The notes below the pieces were generated by a model. That model was not told the origin of the DNA and searched no databases. It saw only the letters and a program-made list of their open reading frames with translations. A DNA stretch of 64,000 nt, taken from NCBI GenBank assembly GCA_964059195.1, contig CAXKWD010000002.1, positions 51,238,923 through 51,302,922 of the forward strand. Direction: 5' to 3'. Below, in pieces: positions 1 to 11,492 of the stretch. How positions within the stretch are numbered: position 1 is the first letter of the stretch; each line of letters opens with the position of its first letter. Source of the stretch: Ectobius pallidus. Lineage: Eukaryota > Arthropoda > Insecta > Blattodea > Ectobiidae. A program made the position numbers and the translations under genes.

Positions 1-1840
1 GAACGTGACCCATTAAAAGCATTTTTTTCTACAGTTAGTAAGTTTGATAGTCTGCCAAATGGTAGGAAAAATGTCTAGATAAAAGGGTAAACGACCTATG
101 CATTAATAAGCTTAGAGGTTTGTTTTAAAAGATCCTGGACATGAAGTTGTTTTATTCTGCCACAACATTGTTTAACTATATTGTATTTTTTAAGAAACTG
201 AACATATTACGGGAGGACCAATTTTTAAGCACAGAATAAATTGCTTGAAGTATGTACAACATACCTTAACATAATATTGTCTAGGAAACACATGAAGAAA
301 ACAAGAGCAATTGGAAACACAACCTTATCAGTAAATGTAGCAGAAACGCCCTGGTACGCACAGACACCATCACGGCAGCTTATCGTTAGCCTCTCAGGAG
401 ACCAGTTTAATGCACGAGGAAGTACGTCCAGTTATATTAAATGTCCATTCGTTACACATCTAGACGTTATTTCAATAGGCCTACTTCGAATATTAATGTA
501 AAATCAGTTTTAACACCCCAATGAATCTTACCCTCTAGTTTACTGGCTGTTGCTGTTTTGTCTACAACCAATAATGCCCGAACCAATGCTAGGTTTTACT
601 CTATATTGAAGTTACAGACGTGCATTATGAGACGGTCACCCCTGAAATAAAACTGCAAGATTGCATTATCGTATATGGCTCTCGACTATCTCAGTACTGT
701 TCCATTTCACTAGCACAGAAGATTTTTTGTTAGGGAACAGTTACACATATCCCCAACTGTCTCGTTATAAAGAATTAAATAATTTAACTTTGCCAGCTAA
801 GCTCAATCCTTTATTCGGTTTGTGTTTTCCATTGAGGAAAGAAATCCAGGTTTGGACAGAGTGAAAGAAATTTTGTGCAATTCTTTCAGGCAAGTCATAA
901 TTACGCAGTTTTCAAGTACTGTCCACTAAATTCATGTGAAGTGGAAAATACATATTTCAAAATTATGTAACTGGAAATCGTGAAAAATTCGAACTTTTAA
1001 CATGGTCCACTGACCATGCTTATACTAAATACTTTACATTTAAATTGTTCGAAATTCGAAATCGTGATAATTAGACTTTCTTTGCTGGTCCCTTCATTTT
1101 CGATTTATGTAAGTTCAACTTAAATAAGAATTAAAAGGAATGTACACTCTTCAAAATACGGATAAAGGTTAACTGTATGGAGCAAAGGGCTATCTTTGGC
1201 TCGTATTTTATCTTTGGAGCACTTTCCCCCAATTAATGCGCATATTTGCATGCGCAGTTTCATTATTTTTAGTGCACAAAAAAACATGCACCCTCTAATA
1301 ATTAAGTTGTATTTCCTTGTTCATGACTATCGGTTGACTCCTGTAGAACTCAATCCGAATTATGAGGTCGATTATTTTACTCTCTTAAATTTTCTTTAAA
1401 ACTGGGAAAGTCACCACCGGGGAAACAATTTTTGTAACGAGAGGTCCGGATTGTATCGATAAATTTATCCCAGAATCCGACCTTCAGTTATATGTATTGT
1501 GACTATTTAGAGAAAACTCGCAGTCCTCAGAATTAACCAAGCATTGCACATTATTAAAACCACGAAAATTAACACACATCACATTTGTGTCATTGTAAGA
1601 GAGATAGCTTGCGTCGGGAAAATAGATATATTATAATAAATCTATCGTTAATCTAACGGAGATAGTCGAGGTTGGAGCGACTTTTCATCATCTGTCTGTA
1701 TGGTTTTTTTTTAGGTAGAATTCGAAGAAAAATCTACCTATTGCAATGGATACCATGTCATGATTTTCGAAAAATTCGTTCATATCTTTATGTTTCATGC
1801 CTCCCTAAGTACGAAACCACCGCCTGTTAAAAAAAAAATT
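1..1840. other. Unassigned AT-rich DNA
   Basis: No splice-bounded exon, transposon end or repeat was recognised here on either strand. The short open frames (86 codons or fewer) have no recognisable motif. This could be intron or intergenic sequence. Confidence 0.5.
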
Positions 1841-1912
1841 GTGATATTTATATATACAGTATAACTTATATTTATACATATATTTATATATATTTTTATA
1901 TATATCTTTACA
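1841..1912. repeat. AT-rich low-complexity tract
   Basis: Alternating runs of tata and ttta, just before a change to G-rich sequence (about 2010-2180, with several runs of five to eight G). It may mark the edge of an old unclassified repeat. No inverted ends were seen. Confidence 0.5.
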
Positions 1913-2834
1913 CGCTAGCGGCCGTAATTTTGAAGATATTTCAACCAAATTTTATTATGTTATTTCTACGCCCAATAGTACGGACAAGTTCGTTAATGAG
2001 CAAAATTGGCCCAAGGGGGTGGTCGGGGAGGGGGTTGAAATTTTAAAACATTTATATTTCGCCCCCTATGAAGTATAGAGGGAAACTTTGTTTGAATAAA
2101 TTGCAGTACTCCCTATGGAGTTCTCAGTGACACCAACGATTCCGGGGTTTGGGGGGTACGAGTGGGGGTGGGGGGGATGGAAATTCGAAATTTTTTAAAC
2201 TACGTCTAGTGGGGTAACGTTGAAAAGCTCTTGATGGGTATTCTACAAATCAATAACTAGTTTCTTGATAGTTCTCATATAAGGCGAGATTTGAATGTTT
2301 GAAAAAGTGATCTTTCCTCTTTTTTGCAGTTATTATTGCGGGTTTGTCATGCCAAGGCTAAAGAAGAAGAGTGCTACGCAGCGTCAATAAATTAAACCAA
2401 AAGCACTTCGGAATCTACCTCAGCCTGTAGGCTTGCCTAAAGGGATTTTTTATTATTTATTTAGATTAACCACCTTGGTATAGGTAATGATATCGTCTTA
2501 TTAATATTGCATTTATTATTGTAAGAGTTTTAAAACACTTCACCACAACTATAATAGCCTAGGCATTATTTTCATCCGTACTTTTTTTCATATGCAGCTT
2601 ATACGTTTACTATCGGAATTTTCAATGACTTTTTTTAAACAAAGAAGCTACAGGTTTGGAGATGTTTCAGTGTTCTGCCCTTGTAAATTTGAAGGAATGA
2701 AGGGGATAAGTAGGTTTTTCAGGATTTTTCTTTTTTAATGCCATTATGAAACACTAAAACATAAACTTTGAAACACACTTATCAGATGAGAAATGAAGTG
2801 GTCGAGTCAATGTGAAAATGAAAGAAAAAGAAAT
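1913..2834. other. Unassigned, partly G-rich; possible old repeat
   Basis: About 2010-2200 is unusually G-rich for the window, with long G runs between AT-rich stretches. The texture resembles ancient transposon sequence, but no terminal repeats or coding remnant could be identified. Confidence 0.35.
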
Positions 2835-2842
2835 GAGCCAAG

Positions 2843-3082
2843 CAGAGGCGTAACGAGGGTTTTTTTGGGGGGTTTGAACCCTCCCCCATTGATTAAAAAA
2901 AGGAATGTTACAATTTTTTTAAGTCTGCTTATAAATTACTTAATACGAGTATAAAGCGTGGGAAGCTTAAAACTCGTTACTGTGCATCTTAATTTTTAAA
3001 ACTTTCCGGGGGAGGGCCCCTCTCCCTTACCCCCCGGATATTATAACCCCCCCCCCATATGGTCGGGCTGGTTACGCCTATG
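2843..3082. mobile_element. hAT-type MITE, CATAGGCGTAAC family, copy 1
   Basis: The left end reads CAGAGGCGTAAC and the right end is the inverse of CATAGGCGTAAC (11 of 12 match). The element is flanked by a perfect 8-bp duplication GAGCCAAG (2835-2842 and 3083-3090). CA...TG ends and an 8-bp TSD are the hAT signature. The 240-bp body has G- and C-rich arms around an AT-rich core and no coding capacity, so it would need a hAT transposase supplied in trans. A second, larger copy lies at 60568-60942. Confidence 0.9.
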
Positions 3083-3090
3083 GAGCCAAG

Positions 3091-4962
3091 TAAGAAAATT
3101 ACTAGATTCCAAATGCTTTAAGATGCTCTCCCGAAAGTTTATAAGTGGACTTATCCCCTTATTTCGCCAACCCTTCAGTTTACATTTTTTTTAAATTGCA
3201 CACATTAAAGTGATAAAATTCTTGCGATTGGTTAGAATTTCACATATCCTTAAACAGGATTGGTCACTGATTCTGAGCTAAATAGTAACTTATATCTATC
3301 TGAAAACTAATGACAACCACGTACAAGGTGTGTGGCGTCTCTTTCACGCAGGAAGGGCACATAGGGGTTATGATGTTTTCATGGACGTGTGATATGGAAA
3401 CAGGAACAGGCTGTTATTAAAATCAAGGTTTGTGTTACGGTATGATTCGCACTCCAGTTTGTTAATCTGGCGTTCAGTGCCCCCTGCTGCTCACCAGACC
3501 TTAGCCTGCTCTGTTCATTAAGGAAAACGTCTGCCCAGTGCATCAAGATGTGATGCATGCCACGAGCCAAACATTTCCACTCCTTCAATTAACATGCTGT
3601 GCACAGCAGAAATCCAGGTGTTTGAAATCGTAATGCACCATTACTGCATGGCCTATAGAACGTCCATCATTGTAACTGCTGAAGAGGAAAAGCTAATGTG
3701 CCGCACTTTATCTCTGTACTCACAAGAAGTGTAACTTATTCGTAATTCGTACCTAATTTTAATACTAAATGACAAGCCTAAACCAACTAGAGGAATATTA
3801 TATATTTTACGGAACCCGGAGGTTCATTACCGTGAGCCCGTCATTCAACCTTATTCTGTGCTAACTCCATCCTTCGCAAATCCTACTCCCCTTAAATCTA
3901 CTCTAATATCGTCCTACCACCAATTCTTAGGTTTTCTAGTGCTCTCTTCCATTCGGGTCTATCAGTCAATATTTTTAAATTAATTTATTTATAATTTATA
4001 TTTAAGCAAAAAGCTAATGCAATCTTAGATGACAAAAACATAAGTAATTTATTGCGAAACTCACGGCAATTAATAATGAGCCTACAGATAATTAGAAAGG
4101 AGAATTTCAAGAAAATACGGACTGTGTAACACAGACGAAAACTTAATTTACTCTTTGGAAATTCGAAATGCTAAGTTCAGATGGACAAAAAATTGGATAA
4201 TGGGACATCAGATTTGTCAAGTGCATTAATAATAACTGGTTGGGCCGGAAGAAAATCCAAAAGGTATTTTTTTTTATATCATTAGTAACCAATACTGCCA
4301 ACTCTGACTTCATTTTTTGTCTAATATTGGAATGTAGTAACCAGTCTCTTTCAAAATACACTTAGATACTTGACTGAGAATAGCATTTTTGTAACTTAAT
4401 TTATGTAGCCATTTCTCCACGCCAATGCCCCTCCTAAACGCCTGGCGCCCGGAACGTCGACAATTTCACGTATACACTAAAATCAACACTCCTGTTATGT
4501 CTGAAAAAAGAATTATTATGCTCTTCAATTAAGTTTAATGCCGTGCATATCTACATGAAAAGGCAAAACAATTAGCTTTAGTATCGATTTCAATTTAAAT
4601 TTAAATTTATCGTTTTATCAAGTGCCAAAACAATAGTAGGCAACTACAGTAAGGTCCTTCCACGTTAACTACGTGCTCTGATCTAGCCCTGGGGACGTAC
4701 TGGTTTGTGTACTGAGAAATAGGTGAAGATCATTTTTCTCGGAATTAATTGTTATGCAACCTTGTAAACCGACATGTTTTTATTGACTACTACTAAAATT
4801 TCATACTACTTTCGGAATCACTGAAACTATTACAGTTACGGGTAGTTATCATAAGCACTGTCTTCTTTAAAAAATAAAGAAGGCAGTCATGGGTAATCCC
4901 AGGAAAGATTACGAAAATGATATATTTGCGAGAACAAAGTTCGAGCAAATTTATCAGATAGC
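3091..4962. other. Unassigned DNA
   Basis: No exon or element was recognised. A 69-codon minus-strand frame near 3379-3588 sits in GC-balanced sequence with a weak acceptor-like CACAG upstream. It has no recognisable motif and does not continue the reading phase of the exon at 10499-10646, so it is not called. Confidence 0.4.
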
Positions 4963-4967
4963 CTAAA

Positions 4968-5394
4968 CAGGGTGTCCACCAAGTAATGCTGAAGAAATTC
5001 CCGGCTTATCCCCCGATTTTCATTGATCATTTCAGAAATTCTCGGCTTATTCCCTGATTTTCATTGATCATTTCAGAAATTCCCGACCAAAATATGATGC
5101 ACTTTATAATAACTAAGAAAAATTATAGGATTATACATACTTTAAATAAGAAAAACTTTTAGTAACAAAAGTAATTGCAAACAATAATTACTTAGGCTAT
5201 AACAGATACAAAAATTAGGAACAATAAAATAAATTAAATATACTTTCATATAGGCCTACTATTGTCTAGAGTCTTTTTGATCCCACTTTACAATTTTTCT
5301 AATTTTCCCGGATATTTAAACAAATTCATTGACTTTTCCCGGATTTTCCCGACTATACGAAATTCCCGGATTTTCCCGGCCAGTGAACACCCTG
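4968..5394. mobile_element. CAGGGTGTCCAC-ended MITE with 5-bp TSD, copy 1
   Basis: It starts CAGGGTGTCCACC and ends with the near-inverse GTGAACACCCTG. The flanking direct repeat CTAAA (4963-4967, 5395-5399) is 5 bp, as it is for the related copy at 15041-15393. The interior holds repeats of short ATTCCCGG-type words, with a duplicated 'gatTTTCATTGATCA' block near the left end. It is non-coding. CA...TG ends suggest hAT, whose usual TSD is 8 bp. A 5-bp TSD points to a divergent group, so superfamily placement is open. Confidence 0.85.
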
Positions 5395-5412
5395 CTAAAA
5401 CTCATAATCTAG

Positions 5413-6480
5413 GTAAGTAGGATTTATTAAGACTATTCCATGAATAAAATGTAAAGGATTATATACATAATTATTATTTTCTTACTTTGTTGTCAATATT
5501 CTGTCGACGCACATCAGATTCGAATGGTCTATGCTACTGTACACATCTCATATAAAACCTCTCATCACATATGCAGCACCAAATGGGGCGCAGCAAGCAA
5601 AACTCATATTCACAGATTCCTAGTTGTGCAAAATAAATTTATTTGCAAAGCCACAAATGCGTCTTGGTACATAAGAAATAGTCAACTACATCATGAACTT
5701 CGAATTCTCCCGATACAAGAATATATTCGATACATAAGATCTTTTTACAGCAAACTGCTACATGTTCAAAAAATTGGTTAACGGTTATAGAAAAGAACAA
5801 GAATGAAAAGAAAAACTTCCTCAAAATGCGATACTCAGTGATTCAGAAGAAAGTGATAATTCTGTGTAAATTATCTCAACTCTCAAATGGGGAAAAACTA
5901 CATCTGCACCAATACAACTTTTGTTATGAATTATTGTGTTTATGCCAGATAAGGTGTTTCAGCATACAACAAGATTAATTATCGTAACGTTCTACAGTTT
6001 AACACTGGCCTGTGTAATAATTTTTCTGATAGGTCAAAAATATATTTAAACAAAAAAAAACTAAGATCACGGCATACGGAACGAATGGACAGTCGTTGCG
6101 ATTCTAGTTACCATGGTACCAATAGTGAGTAGCCTACCACAAGATAGAGAGCGTCGGTGTAGATTGCTAATATCAGAACGCAAAAACACACGAACTGGCT
6201 TGCAACAAATCAAAACACATTTACTTTACTTCAATTTCTTAACTACAATAATGGGTTTTCGTTCTGTTCACTGGCAGCGTGTGATGTATTAATCACCGCA
6301 CGTAGATGCCTTACGTGTCCATTAACAAGCTGACGTTTTATCAAATGCATGCTTGCGACCCTGGGAAGCACATAAAATAATTGTGACTGGTCTGTATCCA
6401 AGGAACTGCTAAACGTTATTGGTCAATATAAAAAAATCCAGTGTATGAATGGAGCAGTCGTTACAAAATGGCAGCCACGT
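5413..6480. repeat. Dispersed repeat A, copy 1 (interrupted)
   Basis: The stretch from 'ggatttattaagactattcc' at about 5413, and again 6170-6480, aligns by eye with 35233-35800. Shared landmarks include 'atgtattaatcac' and 'aaacgttatt'. The middle is occupied by a Jockey-like RT fragment at 5524-5870. No terminal inverted repeats were found, so the element type is unknown. Confidence 0.6.
5524..5870 (+). pseudogene. Jockey-clade LINE reverse transcriptase 3' fragment
   Basis: This encodes the region after the RT palm in Jockey-type non-LTR elements. In one frame (5530-5572) it reads LLYTSHIKPLITYAAP. After a +1 shift near 5575 it continues through VVQNKF, ATNASWYIRNSQLHHEL and IQEYIRYI, the usual series in Jockey polymerases. 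A stop at about 5779 and further frameshifts end it. It lacks endonuclease, the RT catalytic core and a 3' tail, so it is an inactive remnant. Assignment rests on motif order recognised by eye. The Jockey clade is likely, the exact family unknown. Confidence 0.75.
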
Positions 6481-6493
6481 TTCATGCACTGAA

Positions 6494-6494
<1 letters not shown>

Positions 6495-6573
<79 letters not shown>
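6495..6573. repeat. (AAT)n microsatellite
   Basis: About 26 uninterrupted AAT/TAA units. It produces a spurious poly-isoleucine frame on the minus strand. Similar arrays occur at 17759-17809 and 46050-46080. Confidence 0.98.
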
Positions 6574-8009
6574 CAGCTGAATCCAATCCACACACAACCT
6601 TATAGAATCACATTTCGACAGTTTACAGGCAAACGAAGAAGCTGAAGTGATTCAAGAACGAAACAGTGTGTTTACAGCAATAAGACAGGATTAAGGACCC
6701 TAAACCGTCTGCGTCCACGATGATAAGCGAGCCACAAACAAAAGTGAGGCAATTACTCTCTTTATCACCACTTCATAACTCCTTTCAAGTACACATAAGT
6801 AAAGTTACACTTTCTGTGGCAAGACAATAACACTAAGAAATATCTGTCCTCACATAATACCAAACAGAAACAAACTCATTTTCATTTAATTAAATACATC
6901 AGCGGAAAAGGCCTCCTCCGTACAGCAGGGTGTAGCCCTGATCACAACACTAGATGAGTGTTGCTTGGGTAATGTAAAATAAGAAAAGACTTTGGGCGAA
7001 CTTTTCGTAACATCTGGGAAAGGCAATTCAATTTACATAAACTGCGTGGTTATCGCCAAATGGTGAATTCTTATCTTAATAAAATGAAAATTCTCTAAAA
7101 ATATATACATTTTCCACAAAAAAAAAAAAAAAAAAAAACGGGCACGACACTAACTTTCGAAATGCAATACTAGACTATTAGAAACAACATAATGTATCTA
7201 TGTACTAATGTACATTTTAATTTTTCGTTTATTGGGGTACTGCTCTGAACACCCAACTTCTAATTTTCAGAAAATATCCACTTCCTTTTACTTCTTCCAT
7301 AAAAATTAGAAGTCTTAAAAAACTGAAGATGTACAGTACTAAAATGATACGGTAACATACATTTAAAAAGTTCTCCACATTGAGCATGCTTGCAGAAAAA
7401 AGAAGTTCCGGAAGCATGCTAATCGATTAATGAAAGCTGTTTCCGTACTTTGTGATTGAAGCACCGCCTAACAGATCACGTGTACCAGTAGAATTATTGT
7501 TTTCGAATGATATTCTTTAGTCATACGTGGTCACATGTGGACTCGAAATCTATTCAGGATGTAAACCGTTACTTATGTGAAACCATGTTGAACACAAAAA
7601 TATGTGCAATAGCATTAAAGAAACACAAGTTTGATGGTGTAAAATGCCTGGCAGAACCCCACAAAGACATAAAAAACATGTCAAGCTAAATCCGGACGCC
7701 TGGTAACCCAACCCGGCTCTAACGTCGTAGAACAGGTCTTAATCATGTAATCAACAGTATTATTCATGAAGTCATGGGCGCCGAATTTCGGTATAATATG
7801 AAAATCAGATATAGCCTACTCCGAAAAAAAATACAGAAATAACACATTGGGAACGCCTTCATTCGGAATAGACCTATATGGCACATTTAAGGTATTTGGT
7901 ACAGTATATCCTATTTTAGGCCACAGCACATCTGAATGTTTCTTAAAAACAATCTAAGTAGTCAACATCCTTCTTTCATGGGGCTAGGTTTCACTTTATT
8001 CTTTTTTGA
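6574..8009. other. Unassigned DNA with a poly(A) run
   Basis: A 21-A run at 7118-7138 could be an old retroposon tail on the plus strand, but the sequence before it (about 6900-7117) matches no recognised LINE or SINE. Nothing else was identified. Confidence 0.4.
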
Positions 8010-8300
8010 GCACATTATAAGATTAACTAAAACAGAATTAACTTTACATATAGCGTAAATGATACAATTTCTAGTTTAATTGATGGGAATATAAGTTCTA
8101 TATTAGTAAGGATGTATAGGAAATACGTAACCAATGAGAAGATAACTAATAGGGTAATTAATAAATCATCTTCGTTTAAGGTTGAGATTGAATAATTCAT
8201 TTAGGTTAAGAATCCTAGGAAAGGTGGTAATCTTCCAAGTGATATAGTGATTAAAATATTAGAAATTTTATGATTGGTTTGTTTTTTTTATAATTATAAA

Positions 8301-9347
8301 TAGGGCCCGGATTTGTATGTAAAAAAATATTTTTTTTCCTGATGCGTACATTCCTAAAACAAAGTTTTATATCCAAATCGAGGTCCGGCAAACGCAAATT
8401 CCAAATTTTATTTCACATAAAAACACATATTTTACAAAAAAAGTTATGTGAATAAATATTTTCGACATTTTCTCCATAAATACATATTTTAGTACTTTTC
8501 CGGATTTTTTATGTATTTTTTTTCCTGATGCTCATATCAAGGTCCGAAAACCGCAAATTCTAAATTTTATTTTACATAAAAATACATGTTTTACAAAAAA
8601 AAACAAATTATATGAATAAATATTTTTGATATATTCTCCATAAATAAATATTTTAGTACTTTTCCTCGTTCTCTTTTAACATTTGACAACAAAAATTTGT
8701 ATCTCGAATGAATTCAACACAAATGCTTCACTTGCAATGAGGTGAGAGTGATTCACTTGCACTTGCTTATCGGAGAAGAACAGAACCCGATCTCAACATT
8801 GCGTAGTTCGGTTAAAGAAATACAATATGTTGAAAGGCAACTTAACACTTTCTCAGGTTCGAAAATAGAAGTTCTAAGAACAAAATTTAAAGGTATGCTT
8901 GAGAAAAACGGTGGCTACCAATCCCTCTGCAAAGTCGCTCAAGTTTTGGAAGGCCAAAACATAAGTGAACTTGATCGTGTGTGTGTTAGTGATATACAGT
9001 ACAGCTCTTCAAATATGCAAGGTTAACATTGTGTGATGTACAGTAGAACGTTCCTTTCCTCAAAGTAATGCATTATTCTCGGATAATAGGCAAGGATTTG
9101 TGATCCATAATCTGGAGATGACATTTGTTGTGCACAGCAACTCCAGTCAGCATTTTACATCTGACGTTTAGCTGCAATTGGTGAGTTTCAATACACATTC
9201 TGGTGTTTTTGTTTCTTTTTCAGAAAAATATTTTTTTTTTTTAGTTTTAGCACATATTTTTAAAATTTTAGCACATATTTTAAACCTTTTTAGCACATAA
9301 AAAATAAATAATTTTAAGTTTTTTAGCACATAAAAATCCGGGCCCTA
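8301..9347 (+). mobile_element. hAT element, TAGGGCCCGGATTT family, inserted in the NUMT
   Basis: The ends are TAGGGCCCGGATTTGTATGT and its near-inverse, finishing AATCCGGGCCCTA. It is flanked by a perfect 8-bp TSD ATTATAAA (8293-8300 and 9348-9355). The 1,047-bp body contains two diverged tandem units with a period of about 186 bp (from 8338 and 8524) and a decayed C-terminal hAT transposase fragment. AT-rich words such as 'ttttagcacata' repeat near the right end. It is deleted relative to an autonomous hAT and so non-autonomous. Confidence 0.93.
8742..9171 (+). pseudogene. hAT transposase C-terminal remnant
   Basis: The open part (8742-9026, 94 codons) contains VKEIQYVERQLNTFSGSK followed by KFKGMLEKNGGYQSLCKVAQ, a pattern I associate with hAT-like insect transposases. 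After frame breaks near 9027-9090 another frame reads DNRQGFVIHNLEMTFVVHS and stops at 9169-9171. It follows a degraded CDVERSF-like stretch, matching the start and end of the hAT C-terminal dimerisation domain. The RNase H-like catalytic domain and zinc-finger N-terminus are absent. It sits entirely inside the inverted ends of the element at 8301-9347, which supports the assignment. Not functional. Confidence 0.65.
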
Positions 9348-9956
9348 ATTATAAAATTTGATTAGGATTGTGGAGATTTGAAATGGCGTAGTAATTTAAA
9401 TAATTGTATAGGTTAATAGAATGTAAATTTAAAAATATAATCATCAATAACCATTTCCAACAGGCATTGCAGTTAAAATGCAACCAATATGGTTGATAGA
9501 TGAATAGGTAAGAATTTTTCGGATGGAAATTTGATTATATTGTATATTTATACAAGCAATAAATACACCTCCTGCTGACAGGTAAACTAGGAATACAGAA
9601 TTTCCAGTTACTAACAGACAAACATTTATGAGGAGTTTTTTTTTTAAATTAGAAGTTTGAGTTATTTGGTCTATTGTTAGATACCTTTGAGCCTCTACAT
9701 TAAACATTCTATGATTACTTATTTTAATTACGTAGCCTACGTAATGTTCCGCCAAACTAAGTCTTTCTACGCATAATCTAATAAGACCCGCCGGGCACTA
9801 CTAATAAATTCTTACGAAATCACCAAAGTGGGACTACCTTGCCTTCTTCAGGATGGCTGATGACGAAAGATTGGGGATGTGTCCATCATATATGAGTGAT
9901 TTTCCGAGAAACTGATACCAGTCAGTCTCTTCTGTTGAAAAGCTCAAGTTAATGTA

Positions 9957-10126
9957 TAGCGTGTCCGAAAAGTCCCGTATTATAGGTAGAATTGTAAACA
10001 TTTATTTCACTGTAATGAATGATCTGTCGCAGGATAAACGTGTGGAAATAGCATTAAGTAGGCGTGAAAGGTACTCATACCGAAATGTTGGCAGTATTGT
10101 TTTCATATACGCTTATATTTAATTGA
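9957..10126 (+). pseudogene. Possible Tc1/mariner transposase N-terminal remnant
   Basis: An end-like 'gtgtccgaaaagtcccgt' at about 9962 is followed by a 36-codon frame (about 10015-10122) beginning MNDLSQDKRVEIALSRRE. This resembles the helix-turn-helix start of mariner-type transposases, where a basic VEI...L segment precedes SYR.V. The frame stops soon after. No catalytic region or opposite end was found. Weak call. Confidence 0.3.
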
Positions 10127-10498
10127 CCAAAAACTAATACATGTTATAGGTCTTGACATTGTGTAAATATGTTGAAATTAAATTACAAACAAAAACTGAA
10201 TAATTATGTCACAAAATATTATCAATGATAGTTTCATAAAATGAACTGAACTTATAAAAAGGATGATTTTCCAGCTATTTATGTTAAATTTCTTCACATT
10301 AAAGGTATGGGCTTATGCGAAGCAACTGGTCCCTTGTGCTCAGTAGTTTGTGGTTCCGCCTATAAAGTGTGGAACTCAACAGAGAGCACATTGATCAGAT
10401 AGGTCTATAGTGAGTTATGGTCTCAAACACTTAAAATTATCAATGAAACAAAGCAAAAGTGAGTTTTCCTTTAAAAATTATGAAAAAATTTTACTCAC

Positions 10499-10646
10499 CA
10501 TCAGCTGAGGATCCTCGTGGGAGCCCCTCATTGAGATCCAAGGGGCTGTCGAGCATAGCGTTGATCTGTTGGAAAAACTCCACGTTGTTAGGGTCTTGGC
10601 GCCCTAATATGGGCACCGGATCTGAATCGGGCATCGGTATACCCAC
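10499..10646 (-). CDS. Internal coding exon of an unrecognised host gene
   Basis: Read on the minus strand, a pyrimidine-containing acceptor TCTTTGCAG precedes a 148-bp exon that ends at the consensus donor GTGAGT. Only one of its three frames is open: 49 codons starting at phase 0 and ending with one extra base (phase 1). The product begins VGIPMPDSDPVPILGRQDPN and continues with FFQQINAMLDSPLDLNEGLP. It is acidic and proline/serine-rich with one amphipathic stretch, typical of a disordered regulatory segment, and contains no domain I can name. Its GC content is well above the flanking introns. The upstream exon at 19967-20008 ends in phase 0 and so joins in frame. The next exon to the left was not found and may lie outside the window. 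Confidence 0.75.
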
Positions 10647-10649
10647 CTG

Positions 10650-11489
10650 CAAAGACCAGAAGAGTATCCTGAAATATGGGCATCTTGAAAAGGAATTTTA
10701 TATTACACTAAATTACCGAATCAAGTAGAACATATTAAAAAATATCAATAAGAAGTCAAGATTTATAGTTTTTAACAACTAAATTCTGAAAGGTTTGTGA
10801 TTAACTAAATCAAGGAGAGCTGTAAAACTTATTCCGTTATGTATTTTCAAGAAGTTTCAAAAGAATATTCTGAGGTTTCATGGATACTGATCTACATATT
10901 TCCTTATCTCAGTACAATAATCATGGGTTACTGAATCAGCAACTAAGATTGTCACTGTTATTTAACGACTGCTACAAATGCCTATAGCCTAAACATCGCA
11001 GTGTGTCGAGGGAGTATAGTATGTCAGTAGGCCTATATGTTACTATCTCATTCACGCATAAGCCTACGTAAATGCTAATAACTTGGTTCGAAATCGGACC
11101 CATGAAATTATGAACAAAAAGCCACCAGGAATACTAAGGATATTTGGATAAAATAAAGTAATATTAATAACCTTAAAACTTTAAATTCTGATTTTACTAG
11201 CCTAATCATAATCAGATAAAGATATAAACCTGTAACCCACTGTGTCTCCCAAAACTCTGTATTGGGCACCTGTAACCCACTGTGTTCCCCAAGGCTCCGT
11301 ATTGGGCCGTACTCTTTCAATAATTTATATTACTGGCTTCTGTTAGCATCATACGATCATATCTACAATCTGGTCACCTCTTTCACGTTCGCAGATAGTT
11401 TGGCTATCACTGCTATAGATTGATGTTGTTCTGTATCACTTGATCTCCTACATAATATAATACTTCTATAAAAATTGGGGCTCAGCTAA
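10650..11489. other. Intron-like DNA, nothing identified
   Basis: Lies between the exon at 10499-10646 and the CACTG-ended element. It holds a short imperfect duplication ('cctgtaacccactgtgt' at about 11229 and again at about 11270) but no recognised element. Confidence 0.5.
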
Positions 11490-11492
11490 TTA

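Larger units (their letters stand above)
8010..9600 (-). pseudogene. nad2: NUMT: nuclear copy of mitochondrial ND2, split by a hAT element
   Basis: On the minus strand, 9340-9600 reads QISIRKILTYSSINHIG, the conserved ND2 segment of arthropod mitochondria (NADH dehydrogenase subunit 2, a membrane subunit of complex I). After the hAT insertion at 8301-9347 it resumes with NQTNHKISNILITISLG and LPPFLGFL (about 8206-8280), then a KWIIQSQ-like stretch in which TGA stands where Trp is expected. It ends near 8010 with the ND2 C-terminal region. The mitochondrial TGA and internal AGA codons, stops and frameshifts show a dead nuclear copy, not a gene. The upstream boundary (9560-9740) is uncertain. 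Neighbouring mitochondrial tRNA genes were not recognised. Confidence 0.8.

Noticed and set aside
3379..3588. Possible downstream exon of the minus-strand gene
   Set aside because: The phase after the exon at 10499-10646 requires two bases; the best acceptor leads straight to a stop in that phase.
6409..6597. Minus-strand frame with a long isoleucine run
   Set aside because: Translation of an (AAT)n microsatellite.
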